This document shows positions 1 to 14,500 of a DNA stretch of 64,000 bases, piece after piece. Every line of letters starts with the position of its first letter. Positions within the stretch are counted from its first letter, which is position 1. The notes below the pieces were generated by a model. The model had not been told where the DNA came from and ran no database searches. It was given only the letters and a program-made list of their open reading frames with translations. The DNA is taken from the NCBI GenBank assembly GCA_036583965.1, contig JAZBQD010000019.1, positions 22,943,085-23,007,084 of the forward strand, read 5' to 3'. The translations under genes were made by a program, and so were the position numbers. This DNA comes from Prunella strophiata. Taxonomy: Eukaryota; Chordata; Aves; Passeriformes; Prunellidae.

Positions 1-2379
1 GTGTGAACTAGCTTCTGCATACAATGAGTGAAAACTGTTTGTTATAATTCCTCTTCCTCCACCCACACAGTATTTGATATTCCACAGATTGTTAAATGCC
101 TGGAGAAATCATCATCATTGTTACGTGTCTGGAAAGTGTTCAACCAAGAGTGGGTGCTGCAACAATGCACACAACAAACCTTCATGTTAACACACATGTT
201 AAGATAAATCTACTGCATGGTAAATGGAGGGATTCTTATGACACAAATACTTTACTAAAAAGGCCCATGGTTTCCAGTGCATCCATCTCATCTCCAACAT
301 ACTCCAACATAATGTACAGGAGAAGCATTTGCTGTGCTATTAATCATGGTACTTCTGTTACTTGATCACATATATATAGTCACATGTGTAACCAATCCCT
401 TTGCCAGAGACAGAAAGAAAGACTGGCACCTAGTCATGTTGCAGGATCACACCACACTCAGAGTGTAGCTCAAGATATATTCATTAATAGATATACTTCA
501 GCTACTGACAAATGGCTAGTCTGCCTTCTAACCATAACAAGAACCTGAACAATCAGATGAAACAGTCTCAGGGATATCCTGCATGCATTCCCCAAAGTAG
601 AGAGATAATGACACTCTTTCAAGTGATAAGCCTTCAGTCTTGGGGGATATATTTCTTCTGCTGAGGGGAGACTGCCAAATTTGAATGTCACAGGCAAAAC
701 AACAAAGGATGATGTTGATCTCAATATATGGGAAGGAAGAGAAACAAAACAGCAGGCAATGAGAGATAGGTAGCATAGGTGACACTGACAAGGAAATGTG
801 GTAAAGCCATGCAGGCTAGGATAAACTACATGAAGTCTGGCTGAAAGGGGAGGACAAATGAAAGGGGAGGTCAGCATGAAAGGGTGGTGCAGAAGTTGAA
901 GCAGTGGGAATGGGAAGATGTAGGTCAGAGAATGCATAAGCAGCAGAAAAGAGAAGGCAGTTCCTTATAAAGGCCAAGTTAAAGGACTGAAGTCTGAGAA
1001 GCTAACTAGCAGAAGGAAGAGGTCAGTGACAGAAAGAGAGGGTGCAGAAGAAGGCAAGGGTAGTGCCATGACTGGCAGGGTGGGCATAGAAGATTGATGA
1101 AACTGTTATTGGCAGTGGAGGGATGGCTGGCTCCATACAATGTCTTGGACAGGAAGTGTCCAAGAGACAATCATTTCATTAAGATGACATTTTATTCATG
1201 ACAGAAAGTCTGAAGGCCCCCATGTTCAGCAAGTATTTTTCTTCAATAACATCAAATTCAGTGCAGCCTGAGTCCAGCAGCATGGCAATAGCCTCAACAC
1301 AGCAACTCCAAAATGCTTGGCTCAGAAGGAGAAGGGAGGGAGAGAAAGGAGGGGGAACATTGTGGGGGTGAGAGGAGGTTTAACAAAGAATCATTTTAAC
1401 AGAAACTCCTGAGTAATGGCTCTGCCCCAGGCCAAGAATAACATCAGCTCAATGTCAGCAGTTAGAAGAGGGCTCAGCCGGGCCCCATGGCCAGCTCCAG
1501 CCTCCTCACAGGCACAAGCCAGTTTATGGCCCTTTGCTGAGCTTGTGAGCAGCCACATCTGCCCACCCAGAGCCCAGTGGACAGAGATGAAAGACAGACC
1601 TCCTACACGGAGTGAGAGCAAGAAGACTGTAGGTGAGAGAAGTTCAGGATGGTAACTACATGGCTAAGTAAGGGTCTTGAAAGAAGGAGAGCAAGGAGCA
1701 AAAAGCAGAAGAGCCTCTCCTTCAAGATACACCCAGAAAAGGATGAGGGCAATTTGCCTATAACCTATTCTCAAGGCCCTGATTAATGACTCATCTGCTT
1801 CACAGGAGGGAGAGTGGGTGTCCAGATCTCCATGTGTTAGGTCTGTTCATGGGGTCCAGTCATAGCCAGACTACTAATAAACAGCTCCTTGCTACTGGAG
1901 ACCACGTTGTTTTGAATGAAGGTTTGATCACCCAAAGGCTGGCTTCCTTCCTTTTAGCAGGGAAGCATTTTGGACATCACTCAGAATACAACTATCTCTC
2001 TCTATAATAACTAAGTAAGGTAACAAGTGTATTAAGTCATTATAACCTTGAAAACTTCTCCCAGCAGAATGAAAATGCTGTTCCACACACAGTGCTCCAC
2101 CTTTGGCACCTAGGAGCCATCCAGAACATCAATAATACGAGCCCTTTTTCATATTTCCACCAGCTCTTTATATGTCAACATAATGGAAGAAGCTATTTGG
2201 AACCAGAGTACCAAAATGCTATCAAAAATACTGCAGGTAATACTGGTTTTGTTGTAACCCACTTTTAAGAGCTACTTCCTTGACAAAATCTCTGCCATCT
2301 GTACTGTCTCTGGGTTTGTTTTCACATCTAAGACTCAGCCAGCACTGCTACATCCCAGGCAGGAATTTTTCTTGGTTAC
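1..2379 (-). other. TTLL5 intron downstream of exon O (partial)
   Basis: Non-coding. The last mammalian exons, following ...QSRARHQ, were searched for and not found. The plus strand is purine-rich (GA) at about 680-1130 and again around 1325-1380. A moderately GC-rich stretch lies at 1420-1600 without a recognisable product. Confidence 0.7.
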
Positions 2380-2551
2380 CTGCTGCCGTGCTTGGTTTTG
2401 CTCCAACACCTGTCTTGACTGAAGTTTCTGCTGCTGAAGCTGCTGCACAGCAAACTGAAGCTGATAGTTGGGATGTGCCAGAGGACCTCGTGTCACCTTG
2501 TAGGCACTATTCTCCATCTCTCCTTCCAAGGCAAGATGATTCTCTGGAGCC
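2380..2551 (-). CDS. TTLL5: TTLL5 exon O (172 nt): Gln-rich probable coiled coil
   Basis: Acceptor TTTTTTCCTTAG, donor CAGCAG/GTAACC; its first base completes an Arg codon from exon N and it ends in phase 0. It encodes [28 protein letters not shown], then [19 protein letters not shown] and [10 protein letters not shown]. Mammals have WEGEVENNVYS and [29 protein letters not shown]. The last 30 residues have heptad-like spacing of Leu/Val/Phe and should form a short coiled coil. Mammalian TTLL5 continues for about 100 residues; those exons are not recognisable between 1 and 2379 and must lie beyond the window. Confidence 0.95.
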
Positions 2552-5500
2552 CTAAGGAAAAAAAAGCCACCATGTTTTCACTACTCTGCATATAAGGACT
2601 CCTGCCTATGAAGCACTGCTGCTACAAAAAAAACTTCTTAATATTTAGCCAGCTATGAATTTGTATTATGTGGCTTTAGCAAGCACAACACCTGCTAGAA
2701 GTCTCATGTGCCAACTGCTTCCTGCTGAACACTCTCTTGAATATAGGCTAGGACTATATTACTAGACATTCTCTTGAGGAGAAAAAAGGAAAGGAGAATA
2801 AAAACTCTAAACTGGAACATTTCTGATTAGCATTGAAGACAGGCAGAATAACAGCAGGAAAAAGACTGATTCCCATCACTAATGAGAAAATTATTTATTT
2901 AGATTTATAGAGGCTTTAATACAGTCACACAAGGCTTACACTAAGTACATACATGCTGCAGTGACAATGGAATAGAAACAGACATGCAGTACAACATCCA
3001 GAGAGGATAAAGGACTGGCTGGGTGAGGTTGGAACTAGGATACATACTGACTCCACACAGTTACAATCCAAAAGGCTTGGGGGGAGTGAGATAGGCTCAT
3101 TTCTTTCATCCTCAGAGAAATGCAAGCTTTTCTTAGAGGACAAAAGGCCTCCTACAAAGAGACAGGAGCTGTTACAGCCCAGGCTTACACAGTAGGAGTT
3201 CAGCTGTGGCCTGCAACATGATAAGTACCAACAGAAGCTCATCAGCTTCCTTTGAAGTTTGTAAGCCTTGGTGAGAAGGCAGCACCAACACACTTCTCCA
3301 CAAGGCTGAGGGGCTTTGCAGAGAGCAGGTGGCAGACTGACAGGATCACAAGGTGTCCTGAAGAGGCTACAATGGCCCAACAATTCACACACTCTGTGCT
3401 CACACCACAGATGTTGTATGACCCACTGAATCCTGACACTCTGGCTAATATAACCTTCAAGCCTCAACGCCTGAGCTTCCCAAGTGTCTGTTGATATCTG
3501 ACATGTTTCTCTCAGCCACTCCTTCTAAATATTTCCTTTGGATTCCCAGGGCAGGCTTCCCTTGTATTTCCTATCTACATCATACATCATATGTAACTGG
3601 GATGTAGAAGACATCTGGTGTCTTTCATGCCATGATTTGGAGTGTAGGTCACGGTTTTGGCAAGGGAGTTAACTGCAATCCCTTTGCTTTAGGAACCTAT
3701 CACAACTTACAACCCAGATTCTTTAAACATATCTCAGCTTGCCTTGAATGTGTTGCTCCTTCCCCCAAAAGCTTTGTCATTGCAAACCCTTAAAACATTC
3801 AGAAATAAGAGAATTCACTCAAGCACTCTTTAAGCTATTTACTCAAGTTATATTATTAATTCTAGAAACTAATACCTGTCCCAACCCCTCCCATATCTAC
3901 CTCCAGCTCCTGCAATACATAAAATTCATCCATTTGATCCAAAAGAATGCTTATGAAGCTCAGGATTGAGTGATTACTTCTAAAACGTAACAGTGAAGAC
4001 AAAATGGAGGAGACAAAACTGATATAAATGACAACTCCACTAAAACTGGACCTGCCAATAGCCAGATTCTGTGCAGAGATGATGTGCAATGACTGCACTC
4101 TGCAGTACTGTGTGGGCCACTATCTAAATGGCAACATTTTAGTAACATTTCCCTGAGTCTCATTTCTTCTGTTTTGAGGTATCCAGCAAAGGATTAACTT
4201 GTGGAATTACAAATACTTAAGTTTGACTTTTTAAAAATGCACCAAGATTGCTCCCTTTCTCCAACCTTTGTCCAATTCTATGAACTCTCAAATTCTCTCA
4301 CTGGGTTTCTAACTTGTTTTAATTCACTTTTTCAGCTTCAACCAATATACTGGACACAGTATTGCCCAGGTAAACTTGGCTTACATTACCCAGGAAAGTA
4401 CTGTTGAAACTACATTATTAAACCTTTAGGAAGAACTAAATTTAAAAACACCAAACAAAGCCACATAACTCTGGCTAAGATTTTCTTGCAGCGCAATCTT
4501 GTACACAACTCCCTGCAGTTCCAATACCTTCTCTCCACATGACACAACAAAACAACAGTTACTTTTTTCTAGACACTATATTGACACCACTGTTGCTTGC
4601 CTAAGCAGATTTTATCCTCCTGGCCTGCAGAATCCTTCTGGAATAAGTATGCTTCTGTTGGCTTCTATGGGTTTTCCTTATTTACAGACAGAAATCAAAG
4701 CAAATGCATTATTTTTGCAAAACATAACTTCAACTTTCTATAATATAAACATACAATACTTAACAACAGCAAGCCAATGTATTTGTCAGTCTTGGGATCA
4801 CTTTCATAAAGAGGTATTTCATCTGCAGTTTTGTTAAGTCCCCACATAACATGTTATCAAGTGCTGATCTTACATCTAAGGCTATGTTTGCCCTGGTACA
4901 GAACAGGCTTAGGATCTGAGACTCAATACACTGCTGCCAGAGTTGTACTCCAGCTCTCAGTCTATTTGCCATGCTCACAGAGCATCTCCTAAGCCTCAGT
5001 CTCTGCCTGTTGGATAATTTATTAAAGCATGACAACACTTCTGCACCCTGAAGCAGAAATTAGTTCTGCCTAAGGAAATTACAACCGGTTCAGCACCATA
5101 ATGAAGGCTGCAAAACAGCTGCAGAGGACCTCACACCTTAATGGATAATAAAGAGTTCACTTGTTAAGAAGATTGTACAAATACCCCAAACTGATTTAAA
5201 AGCTTTCTCAAAACTTACACTGTTTTAGGCAAAGCCAAAAATAACCAGAAAAAACCTCCACACCCCTAATGGAAATGAGGATTGTAGAGTCAGTACTCAC
5301 AGACCTGCGTGTTTTCAATTCAGGATTATTGCTTGAACGCTAATGATTGAATATTCATTTCTTTGCATGTACAGACAACAGATTTAGGCACAGATGCACA
5401 TACATGCAAATGGGAAATAGAAAATCCTGCCTGTGCCACCAGAAAAGATTTGGTTTCATTCTGTCAGCCAGGCTGGTTGTGAGCAATCTTCTCACAGCTT

Positions 5501-8500
5501 GCTCAGAATTATTTATGAGTTGCTTAGTTTAGAGACCTGGCCAGGATTCAGGCCTTCACTATGCACAGGAAATCTCAGCCTTTGGCATTATGGCCCATCC
5601 TTTGTAAGCAAGATTCTGTCCTTCCAGCGGCTCTTCAGGCTACTCAGTGTTTCTGGCAAGAAACCCACTGTGTTCCTTTCTTTCAACTGTAGTTTTCATA
5701 AAGGCTGGGCCAGAATTCTCTCTTCCAAATCACTGACAGCATAAAACCTCTCTGCTGCAGTTTTTGTACCACAAAAGATACAGGTTTGCTTGTGAGACCA
5801 TTTTCAACAAATCACCACACAATTATGATTGGGATCCAGTCCAAAAGTGCTAGAACACCACACATTCATCTCCAGGTTTTCTGGTTCCAAACTCCCTTTC
5901 TTCTCTAGGTCCTTTTTCCAATCCATTAGCCCTTTTCTGATATAAGCAGCCTTTATGCAATCAACTATTCACACGTGTACTAGAAACTAATGGCAGCATA
6001 CTAAAACACTAAATACTAATAAAATGTTAATGCATTTTTTCATTGATTACAGAAAAAAAAAAATCTCTATGAAATCCAGTCTCCATACAGAAGGGATGTG
6101 AGTATCAGCTCTTACAAGAAAGGAGAGAGCTGGCTTCTGTTTCCATTTCAAAAGAATTTGAAGGGAATTCCAAGGACTGAAGTTGTAGACAAGATCAGAC
6201 CCCAGAACACCAGTCACTGAGGATCTCATAGTTATAAAGAACTATAAGACAAACAGCAAGTCTGTACTAAAAGAATGACACATCAGGCTTGCATTTATAC
6301 TTGAACTGAAGCCTTCTTCCAATGGCACAGCTGGGCACTTGCTTGATACCAATTCCTGTGTGGCAGGCAACAATACCAATTCATGAAGTACACTGGTGTC
6401 CTCCATATATCACTCACTAAGCAGGCACTTTTGAAATACTTAAAAAGTGTCTACATCCCATTGAAAGGCAGTGCAAACCAGGATCAAATTATTGTGTAAA
6501 TGAAGCTTCAGCATTCATGAAGAATATTACTCTGTTTAACCCTGCTCAGTTTGTGAGAACTGATAGGATCACAGCAGAAATCAGTATGTCTGGAGGTCTA
6601 GCAAACTGAGAAAAAAATTACTTTCCTACTAAACAAGGAAACAAGCTGACAACAAAATTACTTTGCATCCTTTCCTGTAAAGACTGGAGCTAAGGAAGAA
6701 CAAAAGCCATTGCTGGCAATAAGGGAACCCAGTGCATTTACAAATCAGTGCTCCCACCTTGCCATAGAATGCAAGACAACCTTGGGCAGCAGTTTCCTTC
6801 CCACAGGGCATTCAGATGGTATGACAAGTCTAGGAAGTTTTCAGTACAAATCCTTGGTGAGCACTAGCTGCTAGAAAGTAGTTGGCATAGTAACTAACGA
6901 TTTTGTCTAGCGTGGCAGCTCCCAGCATCCTGCTGACTTATGTTCAGGCACTCAGAAAAACACAGAACATTTTCTTTGGCACACTTTGTGCTTCTTCCAT
7001 CCCTAACAATAGGTCCTAGATTGGGGCTGGCTACAGAGCAATGATAAACAGAGTGGGATGAAGCCCAGGACGCTGGGGTCCTGGCTGGGATGCAGGAGTT
7101 TTGGGCCTCTCACTTGCCTCCAGGCCTTTCTTTGTCTTTCTTCCTCTCTCCATCCCCTCAGCTTCAAAAGCAATAAATTAAAAACTGAAAAACAGAGCAA
7201 CAAAGTCTTTGAGAATGGTTTGCTGCTAGCCTCTGCTGTTATCAGGCATGTCTATGAAAAAGTAACTTGGGTGCAGTTTAGTCAGCAAGAGTCTACATTT
7301 TAGCAAGGTCTGTAGCTCTGTTTGGTGGAACCTGCAAGCCCTGTAAAAACCTCCTGCTTTGTAACATAGCATGAGTTGTGTTACAAAGGTAAAGAAAAAC
7401 AGTTTTACAAAACACCAGGGGTGAACAAAGCATTTTGAATATTTCTGTGAGAGCTAAGCCGGGGGTTTTGGAAATCTGAGGCACTGGGAGCTGTCCAGAA
7501 CTGCCCATGGTACAGGTACTTGGAGACAGGGAAGGAGCAGGAAGCAGCTGGCTAGTATAAAATGAGGATGCTATCACTCAACCTGCAATCTACTTTTGTA
7601 TTCTTCAAGAGAAGCTAAGGAAAAGTTTCTGAAGTTAATGAGAGGCTTGTTAAGGCTGCATTGGCACAACAAACTTGCAGAGCTGCATTTTGGGTACAAA
7701 TCCAGTTCAAAGTGAAAAGTACAGTCTCCCATGGTAAATGTGGTGCAGAGATGCAGAACTCTTCTTATACAGATACAGGTACCTCTTCACCAATTGAACT
7801 TTATTATCGATGAGGCATCATGAAATAGTTTCAGCCTTAGTTCTTCAGCTCCCCCTTTTCCCAGCAGCTTAAGCTACTTTTACTCACAGAAAGCATATTT
7901 GTGTCATGAGAGAACAGAAGATGTATAATATCCCTGTGCAAAACCTTAGGACTGAGTTGGTTTAGGCAAAAAAACATGAAAAGCTTTGTGCATTTAACTA
8001 CAATTTCCAAATCCATTCACAGGTTAACTGTAAGAGCTACCAGAGGCACAATTCAAGCATTCCAGAAGATTTTAATACGCACAGTATCTAGCAAATGGCA
8101 AGAGTGCCCCTCTGCTCATCTCGCAATTCCCCCTCTTTCAGCTGAGAGAACTGATATTGTAAGAATTTTACTCAGAAACAAATATGTGAGTAAAGGCATC
8201 CAGCTTCTCTCCTTGTGGTGCAGGAGCAACACATTTCAGTGGCTGTAGGAGTCCATGTGTCACACTCAGCTGCACAATTCCACAAGCAGGTGTGCATTCA
8301 GCATCAAGAATTTCCCCCAACATTCCCAATTAAATTTTCACTGTTTTATTATGTGACATTCCTTTTATTTCAGGACTAAGCCTTCACTACTAGAACTATG
8401 CCTCCTTTGAGCTCAGCCAGCCTTGGCACACTTAGCTCTCTTTTTCCTCAACTCAGTCCCTTCTGGCCTTGATTGCACATTGCTTTTCCGTGAACTTTTT

Positions 8501-11500
8501 CCACTTTATTATTCCAGATGTGCATGCACAATAGCTATATATGGAAAGCCCACTGCCTTCTTGCTCCTTCACTTTTTTCCTACAACTACTATCCAAGTCC
8601 ATAGACTTCCTTCTTTTCTGGTATATGTTGCTGGGTAATTTATTTCCTGCTCCCTAGCTTCTGAGAATTATTCTCAGAATTATTCTTGCTGTTTCCTCAC
8701 CATTGATAAACCTGGGGTTTGGAACATCAGTATTTTCTTATAACAAAGGCAATGGAGATTGGGAATTAAGTGCCTTTTACATCCTAGGCCTCCATATACA
8801 GGAAAGATCATGAGTGTTAAGTGTCTAACCTGCTAGGTTAGAAATGAGGTGCACCAAAACAGCCTTCTAGAAGGGGAAGGGCAGAATGAGATTATGGAGC
8901 ACTGGAAAACCTCTTTAGGAAAGGCCTAACCTATCTCAGCTACTCCTGCATTTAGCTGGCATTATCAGTCAGAAGTCCTAAACATGCCAGTCTCAGCAAA
9001 TTAAATCAAATCTTCCTCCACTCCCTTCAGTGAAGACAATTTTTGTTGGGCTCCCATTAGCATCCTTGGCTTCATGCCTGTTACAAAACACTGTCAGTCT
9101 CTCCGATCTGGGGAATACTTGGCAGGGTAAACAAACAGCACATTTGTTTTTTCTTATTTTTACACATGGCAGCTCTGAAATTCACTAGCAGAAAGGCTGA
9201 ATCAAGAAAGCCTGAATCAGCTGACTGCAAAGTTCAGTGTCTTCATCCTATTGTGGCTCATCAGGTCACTGGAAAGGTAATGAAGGTAACTGAGCATATC
9301 TCCTCCAAATGATAACAAAATCACAAACCTTTCTACCCTCAGTTAGTGCAAACACAGGGTTGAGCTTTACTGAGTGGAAGGCTCTACTGGCTTCATGTTT
9401 CTTGCACACATTTCCACACCTGCAAACACAGAGCCTGCAAAAATATTTTAACAGCAAGGCATATATACAGTAAGACTAAAACAGAAACCTGGTATCACTT
9501 TGCTGTCATAAGGAAATTTTGGGGAGAATTACCTGCTTAACTCTAACATGCAACTGCCTGAACTGTGTTGTGTGGTCCCACACATCCTACTCCCAATTTT
9601 AAAATATTAATTAAGGAAGTTCAGACAGAGCAGGGAGGACCCAGTTAATTTACCTCACTGTACTGTCTAGATGTGCTTCTATTAAGGTAAGTCATTCAGA
9701 CTAAAAACATGTGTTAAGTGCCATCTTAAATTTGATCACTTATCCTAGTCCAGGCAGAATTTCTGGTGTGAATATACACACTTCACAGAATCCAAAGTAC
9801 CAGAAAATTAGATGCAATATTGCACTACTCATAGATGGGAAAGGTACTCCTCACTGAGGAGGTTCCACTGTAAAAGCCTAGCATGAATCAAGTGGACCAA
9901 CTTGATGAAGATGAATTGCAACAACATTCTTCTACTTTTTCTCTTCCACTGTAGACAAGTTTATTGAAAACCAAACTGAAAAATACTTACAGGCTCTATT
10001 TATTTTTAGACAGAAAGCCTTTTTTAGTGTTCTATGCAAGCAGATTTTGCATTTTATGGGTGGATAGCAGAAGTAGCACACAAGGATGAAAACAATAAAT
10101 GGGCACTGTTATCTCTCTAGAATATGATTTGACTGAATTAAAGTCACTATTCTCTCCTGAAAACCCATACTCCTTACCTCTCTCTAGAGAGGCAGGGGTT
10201 AAGTCAGGACCACTAAATTAGCCCTGCACCCCGTAATGCCTTTGAAAAGCCGCTCATAGAGTTTACAGGGAAAGAGTGAGACTGTTGCTGCTGTCCTAGC
10301 CAACATTTGGTTCCTATTACAGTGAATAAATCTCCCCCTCCTCCTTTTCTTTTCTTACCCCCTTTTTATATTAAAAGTCCATCAAACACATTTTTTTCCC
10401 TTTCATATTTTCCATTAAGCTTCCTCCTGTGTAAGCTTTCCCAGAGTGCGGTGCCCTTTGCTATATGTGCTCAAGCAGCAGCTGCAAGATCCCAATGAGT
10501 AAGAAAAGGGGGAACGAAGAAAGCAGCTCAGGCTCCTCTTTAAATCCCAAGAGGCAAGTGAAAAGTTAGAATTGGGCTAAACTGGTGAAATCTAGAGCAC
10601 TTAAGAAGAATAAACAAACAAACAAAAAACAGGCTGTTGAGTTTTGCAGGGTTAGGATTCATGAGATGGGGAGAGCACTCAAAGCCCTGCCCAGATTTAA
10701 ATGCCCCTGCCACCATCAGTATCCCAAAACACATAGCACAGGATGGTGTTACACTAGAGAGCCTTAAGGATTCCTTTGGGTTGAGCTGTCCAGATCTGAA
10801 TCCACTTAATTTGATAAAAACAAATTTTTAGTGCCATATGACCAAGTTGTAGAGACATCTCATGCACTTTAATATTTAGACAATGAAATAGCCAAAGTAA
10901 ATACCTAGTATACTGAAACCTCTAAAGAGCATGTCAAGCCTCTAGATTTTACAAAATTTGTACTGAAATTAATTAAAGGAACTGTCTTGACATCCAGTAC
11001 AATTACCACCTTGTTATGTGGTAGATGAAGACTCTTATGAGTGTCTCTTAGAGAAGATTTGATAAATCTGGCAGCTTAGATGGTCTATGGGGACAATGCA
11101 GCTGAAGTATACATTTGCCTGACATCATGACTGTACATTCAAGAATTATAGCCAGCTAAAAAAACTTCACAAAAGAAGCAATACCTCTACATTTATAATC
11201 TATATGCCTAAAGGGAAGACTAGAATCTGTTCTGCACTTCCTGAGCAAACATCTACAAAGTCATCTAATCAGGGATTGTGGAAAGTGCCACCTGAAAGCC
11301 AGCTGGCCAGTTATATTAAGATAAATGTTCCAAGTAAAAGAGGTAGAGAAACAGCATGGCACCAAGTAAGATGCATCTGCTGTGCAACCATTCAGTAACA
11401 CAAGTGAAGCTGTATAATATCTAGCTGCTGAAATAAAGTAAAAGAAGACAAAAAATACAAAACAAGAACCGAAGGTCACTTCTCTGGGTCCTTGCTGTGA

Positions 11501-14500
11501 GGGTGGAGGCCTGTGGTTAATAGTCTCTTGTTTCCAAATAATTCCCCAAGCACTGATACAAGGGCAAAGTAAAGGTCCTAAAGAGACTTCTACCCTTAAA
11601 CAACCGAATTTTATCAACCTACATCCAATACAATGAAGCTGAGTTAGGCTCCCAATAAAAAGATAGACTCTCACAGTCCCACAAGCTTGACAATAGGCAG
11701 GTGCTGGCCGAAGTGGTACCTCTAGCATTCTTATCTGCCCAGTGTTAGAAACTTAATTCCATATGTATACATAGTTTCTGCTTTCCTTATCCCTCAAGGG
11801 GATTTCTCTAAGGTAACAAGGTATAACATAAAATAGACTGTATCTGAGAGTGATCCCACCTGTTATAGTGAATTTTTTTCCTCCTCAGGCTCCTTTTGCA
11901 GTTCATTTATGCTGGAGCTGAGGGAGAATTCTTGTACTTCCACCTCCTGTACAAAGATTGACTCACCTGCCCTGGCTCCCTGAACATTTAACAATGGACT
12001 ACAGGAGGAAGTGACTATGTCTATGTCTGTGACAGCACACACTTCTTAAAGTCTGTAACAAAGTTACATAAAATATAATCAGGGTATGTTGGTGGAAAAT
12101 GCTCAGATACACAGAGAGAATCTAGCATGGGTTGTTATCTATTGGAGAAGCTGGCCCAGTGACTCGTGTATGCTGCATAGGTGAGACCATCCTATCCTAC
12201 ACACTGCAGGAAATTAAAAAATATGAGAAAAAAGGCTACTTATCATGATATAGACATTCAATCACCCTAAAAGCAACATGGCACATTGACACCAAAGCAA
12301 TACCAGGGGTGTGGTGCTAGTTGTTTTACAGTTTTGTTTACATTTTTTAAATTACTCATTGATGGCCACAAAGCACTGTATTTGTATTGTAAAAAGTGCT
12401 ATTTTTCCCCTCACTCCACCCAACTTCCTTAGAGGAAATGGGAGATACTTTATAAAAGTGCTTATTATTTCATCCAAGGTAGCACAAAATCCTCACAATA
12501 ATTTTCTCAGGCTAAAAGTGACAGTTTTCCAGGTCTGTAGTGTTCCTTCTGAGAATCCTCAAAAGACACGCTACTTGGAGGAAACTACTTTTCAGAAAAG
12601 AGCAAATATGTTGTGTTTTGCTGATAGCTAAAATGCAGCCTAAGGAAAAACTTCAGCACAGAATGGCAGGTTCCATTTTGATTTAGGTGTTATTGATTGT
12701 TAATATGGGAAGAGAAAAAATTTAGAAAATTCTATAGCCAGCACTATAACAAAGATGAAAAACCAATAGTGACATTTCCTTCCCAAAAACTTCTATACAT
12801 CTGTCCCTCTTTATTGCCTGGGTGATGCCCTACCAGAATTGTATTATAAAGAACTGCAAAAAAAGACTAGAAAGACTTGTATTTATTTATACAGCCTTAC
12901 CTGGAAAAACTAGTGCTGCAGAGCAACAATCTCCCCATTTTTTCAGACTTTGTCCTCCAGAGATAAATACCACAGAAGTGTATTGCCTTGCCAAAAGAGA
13001 CCATTCCAGTTTACCACAATTTTGGCCTCTTTGTTTTAAACTACACAGAATACAGTCCCCCCTTCCACTCTACTATTGGAATCTATCTGCCTCTTCACCA
13101 GAAAACAGAGCTCAGCCTTCAGCATTTCCAGTAAACCAATATTTCAACAAGCAAAATCAGAGAGGCGTTCACATTACCACAAAGAAGTTCAATATTAATA
13201 GAATAAATTGAGTTACAGTATCTAATTTCTGGCAGTGAAGAGTTAAGTGAGTAAAGGGGAAATTCCCAGTAAACTGCCTTCAGCAGATATAGCAGAGTAT
13301 TGTCTGTTCCTGCTTTAACAGAGGCCTTATATGAAGCCTTGGTTTAGCCACCACATTTCTCTGTCTCCCTCAATCCTTATTGGAAAGATGATCCAGTCCT
13401 CTCTAGATAAAGCAAGGAATTCTGGTGCACCATTCATGTAAATCTCTGCCTATTTTATGTGGTCATTGCAGAACAAAAGACTAAAATTACTATCATTATT
13501 TTGGAAGCAGACATAAAACAGAAGAGGTGAGGAAGAAGCAATTAGAAAGGCAAAGAAAGCTGAAGCGAAATAAATTTCTTACTCTAACAGGCCCAATTAA
13601 GTCCAAGGTACTTCACTGGCATGAGACACAAGGCACTATAACTCAAAGTGTAAAATATAACAAAGCAACACTGTTGGTAATGCCCATACTCTTGGTTTAT
13701 TTTATTTTCTTCTCTCCATTCTGGCAGTGTAAAGAAGAATACAATGCCTGAAGGCTGGGGCCACAAGTGCTGCACAGGGCTGAGGCACTATATCTAGCAG
13801 CTGCTAAAACAGAACATCAAAGTCTCAGATCCCTTTGAAAACCCATCAGGCAAGAACCACTCCTCCCCTTCAGCTTCTTTAGGAGCTGGCACATGTAACC
13901 ACTTCAGCGTGTTTGGCAATTCTACAACCACTTCCAAAACAGGTGGCACAGTGGAAAATCATGGGAGAGCCCCAAATCACTGAGTTATCTCCTTTTCCCC
14001 AGCAGGCAGCAACATACATGCTGACCAAGAAGGCCAGCTGACAGAAAACAATTAAGCATTGAGAACAGGAAATTTGTAATTAAATCTCTGAAACTACAGA
14101 AAAGGCTCAGGCTTATCTTGGTAAACTGGGTCAACAAAATCTTTCTCCAGGAAACTGATACATCTGATGACAGACTTTGTCTGTCATTAGAGGAAGATGA
14201 GTAAAAGCCTGTTAAGATAATTATATTGTATAGTACCAAGAGATGAGACAGCACATTTTAAAACACAGTTCCCAGACTTGTCCAGTATTCATTGAAAGAT
14301 CCCTCTCTGTCAGATCCTGTCTACAGAAGATGTTCAAGTTGCACAAAACTTACTTGATCACCCACTGCCTGAAGTATTTTTCATGAGATTTCTGTACCTA
14401 CCTACAACTGCAAGATAGGAGCCACAGATTGTAAGTACTAGTTTGGTTTGCAACACTTAAGAAAAAAAGCTTTTAAGCTATCTCCATTTGACCAGGCACC

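Noticed and set aside
470..937. Minus-strand 155-codon open frame in the GA-rich stretch.
   Set aside because: Its length follows from the purine bias, which depletes stops on that strand; composition is low-complexity and no TTLL5 C-terminal sequence is present.
11261..11728. Minus-strand 155-codon open frame.
   Set aside because: No homology recognised, biased toward hydrophobic and Cys residues typical of chance frames, and no supporting splice sites.
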